Positions 1 through 6,522 of a DNA stretch of 32,850 bases are shown one piece after another (the first letter of the stretch is position 1; each line of letters opens with the position of its first letter). The notes under the pieces were generated by a model. The model saw only the letters and a program-made list of their open reading frames with translations, was not told the origin of the DNA and made no database searches. Where the stretch lies: assembly GCA_023435025.1 (NCBI GenBank), contig JAEYSE010000015.1:1-32850 (forward strand), read 5' to 3'. The DNA comes from Bacillota bacterium. GTDB taxonomy: Bacteria; Bacillota; Clostridia; Christensenellales; CAG-138. Made by a program: the position numbers and the translations under genes.

Positions 1-1579
1 TGCGGCACTGGATTTCAAAGCGGTCCAGAAGCTGATCGACGCACAGGTCGATCATTTCATCGAGCTTCTGGTAGAACGTTTCAACGGAGCCGTTGCTTAA
101 TATGGCCAAGCGCGGCAGGTTGATGGAGGTAAAGCTCAGGTTGCCTCGGCCGTTGACGATCTGCCGCTCCGGATCGTTGACGTTGCCGATCACGCGGGTA
201 CGGCAGCCCATGTAGGCGATTTCCGTTTCGACCTGGCCGGGCTTGTAATATTGGAGGTTAAAGGGCGCGTCAATAAACGAGAAATTCGGGAACAGGCGTT
301 TGGCGCTCACCCTGCAGGCAAGCTGAAACAGATCGTAGTTCGGGTCGCCCTCATTATAGCTGACGCCTTCCTTGACCTTGAATATCTGGATGGGGAATAT
401 GGGCGTCTCACCATAGCCCAGGCCCGCTTCCGTCGCAAGCAGCATGTTTTTGATCACCATGCGCCCTTCGGGCGTAGTATCCGTGCCGTAGTTGATGGAG
501 CTGAACGGCACCTGTGCCCCTGCCCTAGAATGCATGGTATTGAGATTATGTATGAGCGCCTCCATGGACTGGTACGTGGCACGCTCGGTAGCTGCAAGCG
601 CGTGCTTCATGGCGAACGCCTGGCTCTTTTCCACAAGGGAAGACGACAGCGTTTCATCCACAAGCAGGACACGTTCGGCGGCGACATAACCGCCTTCGTC
701 GGCAACGGTGGGCTTCAGGCCTTTTTTCCGGAGTGTGTTTAAAACGTGCTCGACCTTTTCGGTTACTTTTTCCGCGGCATCGTCCTGCCCGGCGCTCATC
801 AGAGCAAACTCCATGGATTTGACGAGATGCTCTTTATAGTTCTTGGCGAATGTCTTTCGTACGCCATCCGCCAGGGTATAATCAAAGTTGGGGATAGATT
901 GCCCACCGTGCTGGTCGTTTTGGTTCGATTGTATGGCGATACAGGTCAGCGCGGAATAGCTTGCGATACCGTTGGGTTCGCGCAAAAAGCCGTGGCCGGT
1001 GGAAAACCCGTTTTCAAACAGCTTTTTGATATCAATCTGGCAGCAGGTGGTGGTCAGCGTATAAAAATCAAAGTCGTGGATGTGGACATCCCCCGCCTTG
1101 TGGGCACGGCCATGCTCCGGCTTTAAGATATACATTTCATTGAATATTTTGGCGCCTTCCGAGCCGTATTTGAGCATGGTACCCATGGCGGTGTCGCCGT
1201 CGATATTGGCGTTGTCCCGCTTCAAATCGCTCTCAATGGAGGCGGCGTGGGTAATTTCCTCATAGGTGCGCATCAGACGCGTGTTCATTTCGCGTGCGCG
1301 GGTGCGCTCCGCGCGGTAGAGGATATAGCTCTTGGCGGCCTCTGCAAGATCCGCGTCGATCAGAACGCGCTCCACAATATCCTGCACCTCTTCGACGGTG
1401 GGATACTGATTTCTAAACTTTTTCCGCTCCGCTTCTTCTGCCACGCGGACGGCAAGCGCAAGCGCCTGTCCCATATCTCCTGCACCGGAAGCCTGAAGCG
1501 CCTTCCAGATGGCATTACTGATTTTTTCGAGATTAAAGGGAACGTTCCTGCCGTCTCTTTTGATAATTGTTGTGATCAT
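1..1579 (-). CDS. nrdD: Anaerobic ribonucleoside-triphosphate reductase, large subunit (3' end outside window)
   Basis: About 526 residues are present and the frame runs off the left edge. NrdD is the oxygen-sensitive glycyl-radical enzyme that reduces ribonucleoside triphosphates to deoxyribonucleotides. Residues 1-90 form an ATP-cone, the allosteric nucleotide-binding domain (it starts MITTIIKRDGRNVPFNLEKI). The catalytic domain shows the HIHDFDFYTLTTTCCQ motif near residue 170, with the active-site cysteine region, and a YMGCRTRVIGN stretch typical of the family. The glycyl-radical loop and zinc-binding cysteines lie in the missing C-terminal part (full proteins are about 700-780 residues). 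The ATG at 1579 is chosen because the ATP-cone begins there. There is no ribosome binding site directly in front of it; the AGGAGG lies at 1616-1621, across a hairpin. The NrdR-type sites upstream support the call. Confidence 0.96.
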   Translation of the reverse strand, partial: MITTIIKRDGRNVPFNLEKISNAIWKALQASGAGDMGQALALAVRVAEEAERKKFRNQYPTVEEVQDIVERVLIDADLAEAAKSYILYRAERTRAREMNTRLMRTYEEITHAASIESDLKRDNANIDGDTAMGTMLKYGSEGAKIFNEMYILKPEHGRAHKAGDVHIHDFDFYTLTTTCCQIDIKKLFENGFSTGHGFLREPNGIASYSALTCIAIQSNQNDQHGGQSIPNFDYTLADGVRKTFAKNYKEHLVKSMEFALMSAGQDDAAEKVTEKVEHVLNTLRKKGLKPTVADEGGYVAAERVLLVDETLSSSLVEKSQAFAMKHALAATERATYQSMEALIHNLNTMHSRAGAQVPFSSINYGTDTTPEGRMVIKNMLLATEAGLGYGETPIFPIQIFKVKEGVSYNEGDPNYDLFQLACRVSAKRLFPNFSFIDAPFNLQYYKPGQVETEIAYMGCRTRVIGNVNDPERQIVNGRGNLSFTSINLPRLAILSNGSVETFYQKLDEMIDLCVDQLLDRFEIQCR

Positions 1580-1614
1580 TGGTTTTTTGCCGGAACGATG
1601 AGAACTTCCGGCAT
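1576..1614 (-). CDS. Possible 12-codon leader peptide before nrdD
   Basis: An ATG at 1614 opens a 12-codon frame (MPEVLIVPAKNQ). Its TGA overlaps the nrdD ATG as ATGA, the classic arrangement for translational coupling. The AGGAGG at 1616-1621 is only one or two bases from this ATG, too close for normal initiation. The frame also coincides exactly with a hairpin, so it may be a by-product of that structure. I cannot decide from sequence alone. Confidence 0.2.
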   Translation of the reverse strand: MPEVLIVPAKNQ

Positions 1615-1621
1615 TCCTCCT
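1588..1621 (-). promoter_or_regulatory. nrdD ribosome binding site separated from the start by a hairpin
   Basis: AGGAGG (1616-1621) is followed after two bases by an 8-bp perfect inverted repeat, TGCCGGAA/TTCCGGCA (1588-1595 and 1606-1613), with a 10-base loop. Then come eight bases and the nrdD ATG. Linear spacing is about 36 bases, far too long. With the hairpin folded, the effective spacing falls to about 10. A hairpin that bridges a distant Shine-Dalgarno to its start is known for phage T4 gene 38. Its use here is inference. Confidence 0.55.
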
Positions 1622-1644
1622 CATAATCTGATGGGGTGATAGCT

Positions 1645-1673
1645 ATTTTATCACCATATATAGTGAGCGTCAA
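1645..1673 (-). promoter_or_regulatory. nrdD promoter
   Basis: On the minus strand, TTGACG (1668-1673) and TAAAAT (1645-1650) are separated by exactly 17 bases. Each hexamer differs from the sigma-A consensus at one position. The spacer is filled by one of two NrdR-like boxes, so repressor binding would cover the promoter. Confidence 0.75.
1652..1667. promoter_or_regulatory. NrdR box 1 (between -35 and -10 of nrdD)
   Basis: CACCATATATAGTGAG closely matches the known NrdR box pattern (acaCWATATATWGTgt), an AT-rich palindrome. NrdR is the ATP/dATP-sensing repressor of ribonucleotide reductase genes. The box fills the promoter spacer. Confidence 0.7.
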
Positions 1674-1683
1674 GCAAGGAAGA

Positions 1684-1699
1684 CGCAATATATAGTTAT
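1684..1699. promoter_or_regulatory. NrdR box 2 (upstream of nrdD -35)
   Basis: CGCAATATATAGTTAT shares the ATATATAGT core with box 1, and the cores are 32 bp apart, about three helical turns. That is the usual spacing of paired NrdR boxes. The match is weaker than box 1, and support comes mainly from the phasing. Confidence 0.65.
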
Positions 1700-1738
1700 T
1701 TTCTCAAATAAGCGATAAGTTGGAGAATTCGCCCATGA

Positions 1739-1767
1739 TTGCGGAATTTGTCTCTTCCTGATAGAAT
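1739..1767 (+). promoter_or_regulatory. Possible folC promoter
   Basis: TTGCGG (1739-1744), 17 bases, then TAGAAT (1762-1767). The -10 is one mismatch from consensus and the -35 is weak. It points at folC, about 95 bases downstream. Confidence 0.35.
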
Positions 1768-1862
1768 TCGAGAGAACACAGAAGAAACTTAACAGGTAAT
1801 TTTTGCACAAAAGCTGCCGCAGGCAAGCGTGCCGAGCACTACAGTTTAAGGGAGCGCGATCA

Positions 1863-3155
1863 ATGGAGCCAGTACTGACATTTGAAGAAGCCATGCAATT
1901 CATTCATGCCACGCAACGTTTCGGCTCGCGTTTTGGGCTGACAAGCATTGGGGCGCTACTTGCGCGTCTTGACAACCCCCAGGATAAATTGAAGTTCGTG
2001 CATGTGGCGGGTACGAACGGAAAGGGCTCGGTCTGCGCGTACCTCTCCTACATATTGCGGACGGCGGGCTTAAAAGTCGGCGTCTATATCTCCCCATTCA
2101 TACAACGTTTTACGGAGCGCATCCAAATCAACGGGGTAGAAATTTCCGAAGAAGCCATTGCCCGTATTACCACCCGCATTCGGGCGGCGATTTTAGATAT
2201 GGAGGCGCAGGGGTTACCTGGTCCCACGGAATTTGACCTTGTCACCGCTATGGGCTTTGCGTATTTTGCGGAGCAGGGCTGCGATATCGTGGTGCTGGAA
2301 GTGGGACTAGGCGGCAGGCTTGATTCCACAAACATCATCAAAGCGCCGGAGGTTGCCGTTATCACCCGGCTTGGGTACGACCACACCGACATACTGGGAG
2401 ATACACTTGAAAAGATTGCCTTTGAAAAGGCAGGCGTTATAAAACCCGGTTGCGCCGTCGTTCTTTACCCGCAGCCGCCGGAAGCAGAAGCAGTAATTGA
2501 GGAAGTTTGTACCGAACGCAACGCAATACTACACAAAGTTGATTTGTCGGGCATACGGCCGATTGAATTCGGCCTGTGGGGGCAGCGGTTTGCGTACGCT
2601 GGTTTCGGGGAGTATCAGATCTCCCTGCTGGGCGAGCATCAGCTTGGTAATGCGGCGCTCGCGATCAACGCAGTGCGTCTTTTACAGAGCAAGCGTTTTC
2701 CGGTAACAGAGGAAGCAATACAAGAAGGATTGTTGTCGGCCCGCTGGCCGGGGCGTATGGAACTGGTACATTCCGATCCCCCTGTACTGATAGACGGCGC
2801 GCATAACACGCAGGGTGCCGCCGCTCTTAAGCAGGGATTGCAGCAATATTTCCCGGGAAAACCCATTATATTTCTTGTGGGTGTGCTTGCCGACAAGGAT
2901 TATGGCGATATGATGCGGGAGGTGTCCCCTCTTGCCGAACGCTTCCTGACAATCGCGCCAGAAAGCCCCCGCGCGCTTCCCGCCACAGCGCTTGCAAAAT
3001 ACCTCACGCAATACGGTAAGCCCGTTCAGGCGTATGCGAAGCTGGAGGATGCCATTGCGGAAGGGCTTTCCCTATGCGGGGAAGACGGGGTACTCTGCGC
3101 CTTCGGCTCGCTCTACTATATCGGGAAGGTAAGGGCGTATTTCGGTTTGAGTTAA
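1863..3155 (+). CDS. folC: Bifunctional folylpolyglutamate synthase / dihydrofolate synthase
   Basis: This 430-residue protein is the usual family length. It adds L-glutamate to dihydropteroate (folate synthesis) and then further glutamates to reduced folates (retention and cofactor use), with ATP, in the cytoplasm. The Mur-ligase type P-loop is at residues 49-56 (AGTNGKGS), followed by the folate-loop segment SPFIQRFTERI. A central GLGGRLDSTNI motif and the C-terminal ligase domain (IDGAHN near residue 305, for ADP/glutamate positioning) are intact. The ATG at 1863 is preferred over an upstream in-frame start because FolC homologues begin with a segment like LTFEEAMQFIHA and a purine-rich AAGGGAG lies 8-14 bases before it. 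The gene stands alone, diverging from nrdD, and ends at a strong bidirectional terminator. Confidence 0.94.
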   Translation: MEPVLTFEEAMQFIHATQRFGSRFGLTSIGALLARLDNPQDKLKFVHVAGTNGKGSVCAYLSYILRTAGLKVGVYISPFIQRFTERIQINGVEISEEAIARITTRIRAAILDMEAQGLPGPTEFDLVTAMGFAYFAEQGCDIVVLEVGLGGRLDSTNIIKAPEVAVITRLGYDHTDILGDTLEKIAFEKAGVIKPGCAVVLYPQPPEAEAVIEEVCTERNAILHKVDLSGIRPIEFGLWGQRFAYAGFGEYQISLLGEHQLGNAALAINAVRLLQSKRFPVTEEAIQEGLLSARWPGRMELVHSDPPVLIDGAHNTQGAAALKQGLQQYFPGKPIIFLVGVLADKDYGDMMREVSPLAERFLTIAPESPRALPATALAKYLTQYGKPVQAYAKLEDAIAEGLSLCGEDGVLCAFGSLYYIGKVRAYFGLS

Positions 3156-3187
3156 GTAATGCCGGAAGGCCACTTTGAAGATATCAA

Positions 3188-3222
3188 ACGGGAGGCTGCC
3201 AAAAGGGCAGCCTCCCGTTTTG
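3188..3222. terminator. Bidirectional intrinsic terminator (folC / sugar locus)
   Basis: A 13-bp perfect stem, ACGGGAGGCTGCC/GGCAGCCTCCCGT (3188-3200 and 3206-3218), has a 5-base loop and is followed by TTTTG on the plus strand and TTTGAT on the minus strand. It ends folC from the left and the sugar operon from the right. Confidence 0.85.
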
Positions 3223-3240
3223 TAGGAAATCAAGAATAGG

Positions 3241-3984
3241 TCAGGACTTGCCCAGCCAACGGAATACGTTGGCGATAAAACGCGCGTAAGGCTCGCTGTT
3301 CGTGAGCGCCGGCGGTGCCCAATGCGCTAAGATATCGCTCGCGAATGCGAGCGAACGTCCTTTGCCAATCTCTTGGACCGCAATCATGACATCCTCCCCG
3401 TTTACGGCAAGAACCTCCGCGCCCGCCTTGGGCAACAGCCGGTTGTAGCCTAAAAACGGAGGCCAATTGAGCTCCACACCCGCAAATATCGGATGCTCCG
3501 GCTGTGTGACACGCATAACGGCTCCCTCGGGCACTTCGATGCGGTCGTCATACGGATACAAGCCAACGGGCAACACCCGCGCAAGCGGCGTCATGCCATA
3601 GCGCGCTTTGCCGTGCATACCCGTAAACGAGTTCCAGCCGCCGAACATCGCCAGCCCGCCGCCTTCCTCCACAAACCGGCAGAGGGAGGCAAGACGGTTT
3701 TCCCGAACTATGGATTTTTCAAATGTCTCAGGGTGCAGCAGGAACGTATCGCTGCCGATATCGGAGAGTGCGACGACGTCATATTCCCTGAGCCCGTCCA
3801 GTCCGGGAAAATGTCGCGCCGCAGTGTGACAAGGCATGTAGTGGAACTCAATACCCGCTTCTTCGCAAATGCGGCGGACGTTGTCGCTGGCGGATTCATC
3901 GTAGGAAAAGCTGTCAAACACGTTGAAGCCCTTGATGTGACTCGTGGCGATTGTCCAGCTTTCACCTGCAAACAGTACTTTCAT
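3241..3984 (-). CDS. GATase1-like protein of a sugar transport locus
   Basis: A 247-residue cytoplasmic protein with no signal peptide. The fold pattern (VLFAGESW at the start, the DVVALSDIGSDT segment, then a glycine-rich FVEEGGGLAMFGGWNSF turn) matches the putative glutamine amidotransferase / ThuA-like group often encoded beside sugar ABC transporters. The position where class I amidotransferases carry the catalytic cysteine (G-x-C-x-G elbow) reads M-F-G-G-W-N, residues 113-118, so glutaminase activity is not expected. The start at 3984 has TAGGAGG seven bases ahead. It is the last gene of the operon, 34 bases after the mutarotase gene. The reaction is unknown; a hydrolase or binding role on the transported sugar is a guess. 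Confidence 0.75.
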   Translation of the reverse strand: MKVLFAGESWTIATSHIKGFNVFDSFSYDESASDNVRRICEEAGIEFHYMPCHTAARHFPGLDGLREYDVVALSDIGSDTFLLHPETFEKSIVRENRLASLCRFVEEGGGLAMFGGWNSFTGMHGKARYGMTPLARVLPVGLYPYDDRIEVPEGAVMRVTQPEHPIFAGVELNWPPFLGYNRLLPKAGAEVLAVNGEDVMIAVQEIGKGRSLAFASDILAHWAPPALTNSEPYARFIANVFRWLGKS

Positions 3985-4018
3985 TGTCTAACCTCCTATA
4001 TGAACTGTTCTGGGAAAC

Positions 4019-4471
4019 CTAACCCTTTTTGATAACGCCTTTACGGATCATCACACAGGCATATACCGCTTCTTCCCCGCTCTGTATCACGGCATAGGCG
4101 TCCTTTGTTTCATCATAGAAGCGGAAGCGGTCAATATAGCCGATGGCTTTCTTGCCCCGCGCATCATGCTTTTCCACCACGGCCTCAAATTCTCTCCAGA
4201 TGGGGATGTCGAGCTCAGCGTCCTGCGGCTCACGGTTCATCAGGACAATGGGCGTTTCCACATAGGTATCCGCCGGAATCATGGTGAGTATGGCGTCAAG
4301 GAGCGCCGTGGCTCCGATGCCGTCCGCGCGGATCAGCTGCGCGCCGCGCGCCTTTGCAAGGCCTGCGCCGGGGAAGTTGCCGTCCCCCAGCACTATGACA
4401 TCATTATGCCCCATTTCGGCGAGCACTTTCAATAGTTCCGGCGAAAGCACATTGGGTACGTTTTTGAGCAT
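4019..4471 (-). CDS. RbsD/FucU-family sugar mutarotase
   Basis: A 150-residue cytoplasmic protein that resembles L-fucose mutarotase (FucU) more than RbsD. It opens with a NVLSPELLKVLAEMGHNDVI-like segment (residues 7-26), keeps the catalytic-region histidine in EMGHND, the G-D-G-N-F-P stretch where FucU has D-A-H-F-P, and IRADG near residue 46. These enzymes interconvert anomers or pyranose/furanose forms so that the form delivered by the importer can be used. The C-terminal Y-x-N substrate-contact motif of RbsD/FucU (YANI, YGNI) reads YAC here, and the family's DAHFP histidine is Asn. A specificity change is therefore possible. The ATG at 4471 follows GGAGG by eight bases. It sits between permease and GATase1-like genes. 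Confidence 0.85.
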   Translation of the reverse strand: MLKNVPNVLSPELLKVLAEMGHNDVIVLGDGNFPGAGLAKARGAQLIRADGIGATALLDAILTMIPADTYVETPIVLMNREPQDAELDIPIWREFEAVVEKHDARGKKAIGYIDRFRFYDETKDAYAVIQSGEEAVYACVMIRKGVIKKG

Positions 4472-4486
4472 ATGGCCGCCCTCCCC

Positions 4487-5488
4487 TTATTTTTCTTTGA
4501 TACGCCTGTTCTCGGTGAAGAAGTTGAGCACCATGACCAACAGCAGAACGCCGCCCCAGATGAGCGGAATATAGAAGCTGGAGATCTCCGGGAAGCGGTT
4601 TAGGCCGGATGAGAGCATTTGCAGTACGCAGATGGCCAGCACCGCGCCGCTGATGCGACCCTTGCCGCCCGCAGGGTCCACGCCGCCCAACACCACGATA
4701 AGCACGCACTGCAGCGTGTATACCGTGCCATAATCCGCGCGTGCGGAGTTATAGTTCGCCAGCATGATCAGCCCGCCGAGCGCCGCGCAAATGCCCGAAA
4801 GCATATAGGTTTTGATGAGCAGCTGATCCACCTTCAATCCGCTAAACTTCGCCGCGGTAGCGTTGGTCCCCAGCATGTAGAGCCGGGTGCCGTAGGTGGT
4901 GCGGTTCAACAGGAACGAGAGCAGGATCACCATGCCGATAAAGAACAGCAGCTGTATGGGAACAAAGCCAAAGAGCTTGCTTGCGATAGTCTCCGCGTAG
5001 GTGATCGGCAAACCGCTGATTGCCTTGCCTTTGGTGAGTATGATGGCGATGCCGGTAAACAGCTCATAGGAGCCGAGCGTAGCCAATATTGGCGGGATTT
5101 TGATTTTTGAAATCAAAATGCCGTTGAATACGCCCGCCACAGCACCGATCAAGACGCCGAAAGCCATGACGATGAATATGCCAAAGCCCGTCAGTTCCTG
5201 GCCGCCGCTCGTCATTTCCTTTAATAGGATACCTGCAGCAATGGAGGCAAAGTTCGCCACGCCCACAACCGAAAGGTCTATGCCGCCTGTAATCATGCAT
5301 AGCATGATGCCCAGCGCCATCAGCCCGAATTCCGGAAACTGCGAGGCCATGGTCTGGAAATTGATCAGCGTATAGAATTTATTGAAGCGGAATATCGCCA
5401 TGAATATCATCCAGAATGCCATCAGGCCTAAAAGCCTTGCGATGTGCACATCCTTGATGATGGCGCGAATGCCTTTTTTCTTTTCCAT
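4487..5488 (-). CDS. Sugar ABC transporter permease (RbsC type), second
   Basis: A 333-residue, strongly hydrophobic integral membrane protein of the RbsC/XylH/AraH family. It has a cytoplasmic basic N-terminus, about eight to ten membrane segments, a GLMALGIMLCMITGGIDLSV motif near residue 58 and the ALGGLIMLANYNSARADYG and VVLGGVDPAGGKG segments that form the ATPase-facing loop. It pairs with the preceding permease to form the channel of the importer. The start is ambiguous: GTG 5491 and ATG 5488 are adjacent codons. ATG 5488 overlaps the TGA of the upstream permease (TGATG) and lies eight bases after GGGAGG, so I prefer it. This coupling implies a heterodimer made in equal amounts. Confidence 0.92.
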   Translation of the reverse strand: MEKKKGIRAIIKDVHIARLLGLMAFWMIFMAIFRFNKFYTLINFQTMASQFPEFGLMALGIMLCMITGGIDLSVVGVANFASIAAGILLKEMTSGGQELTGFGIFIVMAFGVLIGAVAGVFNGILISKIKIPPILATLGSYELFTGIAIILTKGKAISGLPITYAETIASKLFGFVPIQLLFFIGMVILLSFLLNRTTYGTRLYMLGTNATAAKFSGLKVDQLLIKTYMLSGICAALGGLIMLANYNSARADYGTVYTLQCVLIVVLGGVDPAGGKGRISGAVLAICVLQMLSSGLNRFPEISSFYIPLIWGGVLLLVMVLNFFTENRRIKEK

Positions 5489-6510
5489 CACAGCGCCCTC
5501 CCTGCCTTACGGCCCTTAACGTCATTAGCGCGGGATACCTGCATGGCGCTTACACCCGTGCCCACAAGAATAAGCAAGCCCAGGAACAGCCCCTGCCAGA
5601 ATGTCGGGACACCCAGCAGGATCAAGGAATTCTGTACGATGACGATGAGTATTGTACCCAGCATGCAGCCAGTCAGCGTGCCGGCGCCCCCGGTGATGGC
5701 GGTACCGCCCAGCACCACGCCTGCGATAATCATCATCTCCATGCCCAGCATGTTGGTGGGATGCGCCTGCGTCATCATGCACACGCGGATCAGGCCCGCC
5801 AGGCTTGAAATCATACCCACGCCCACATACAGCAAGAATTTAATGGACCACACGTTGAAGCCCGCGCGGAGCGCACTGACCTCGTTGCCTCCTACGGCGT
5901 AGAGCCCACGGCCGTACATGGTGCGCTGCAGAATAAAGTAGACAAGCAGCAGCACGATTACAAGCGCCAGGAACGCGACAGGCATGCGGGAGGTAAGTCC
6001 GGTCTGCGTGTTTTGTGCGATAAAGAGTGCCGAAGTGCCGAACGAGGACATGCCCGGCGGGATGACGGCGATCTGAACGGAATTCAATACCCCCTGCATG
6101 ACGCCCTTGAACACGCTGGATGTCCCCAGCGTAACAATGAGCGGCGGCAGCTTGAAAGAAGCGATAAGCCAGCCGTTGACCGCGCCCAATATCGCGCCGA
6201 AGCACAGAGACATGACGATGGGCAGCAGCATACCGCCCTGGTAGCCGCTATCCACCAATATTCGCGTTGTGGCGTACATGCTCAGTGACGCCAGCGCCGG
6301 GAACGAAACGTCTATGCCGCCGGAGACGATGACCATGAACGCACCCAATGCGAACAGCCCGGGTACGATGAGTGCGGAAAGAAGGTCCACAATGTTGTTG
6401 GAGGTAAAGAACTGCCCCGAGCGCGCCTGTATGACAATGCTCAGCAATACGATGACAAGGAATATATAGAACTCATTGCGCTGCGTGAGCTTTTTGAAAC
6501 CTTTCGCCAT
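5488..6510 (-). CDS. Sugar ABC transporter permease (RbsC type), first
   Basis: A 340-residue membrane protein of the same family as its downstream neighbour but clearly diverged from it. It has LFALGAFMVIVSGGIDVSF near residue 55 (the conserved G-G-I-D motif), multiple hydrophobic segments and a VLGGTAITGGAGTLTG loop. Importers of this family use one or two permeases; two different genes suggest a heterodimeric channel. ATG 6510 is preferred over GTG 6519 because AGGGGGTG lies six bases before it and overlaps the GTG. The ATPase gene ends 12 bases upstream, and the two permease genes overlap by TGATG. Confidence 0.92.
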   Translation of the reverse strand: MAKGFKKLTQRNEFYIFLVIVLLSIVIQARSGQFFTSNNIVDLLSALIVPGLFALGAFMVIVSGGIDVSFPALASLSMYATTRILVDSGYQGGMLLPIVMSLCFGAILGAVNGWLIASFKLPPLIVTLGTSSVFKGVMQGVLNSVQIAVIPPGMSSFGTSALFIAQNTQTGLTSRMPVAFLALVIVLLLVYFILQRTMYGRGLYAVGGNEVSALRAGFNVWSIKFLLYVGVGMISSLAGLIRVCMMTQAHPTNMLGMEMMIIAGVVLGGTAITGGAGTLTGCMLGTILIVIVQNSLILLGVPTFWQGLFLGLLILVGTGVSAMQVSRANDVKGRKAGRAL

Positions 6511-6522
6511 TCTATTCACCCC

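Noticed and set aside
1803..1862. Longer folC reading from an upstream ATG
   Set aside because: The extra 20 residues are Cys/Arg-rich, unlike FolC N-termini, and that ATG has no ribosome binding site.
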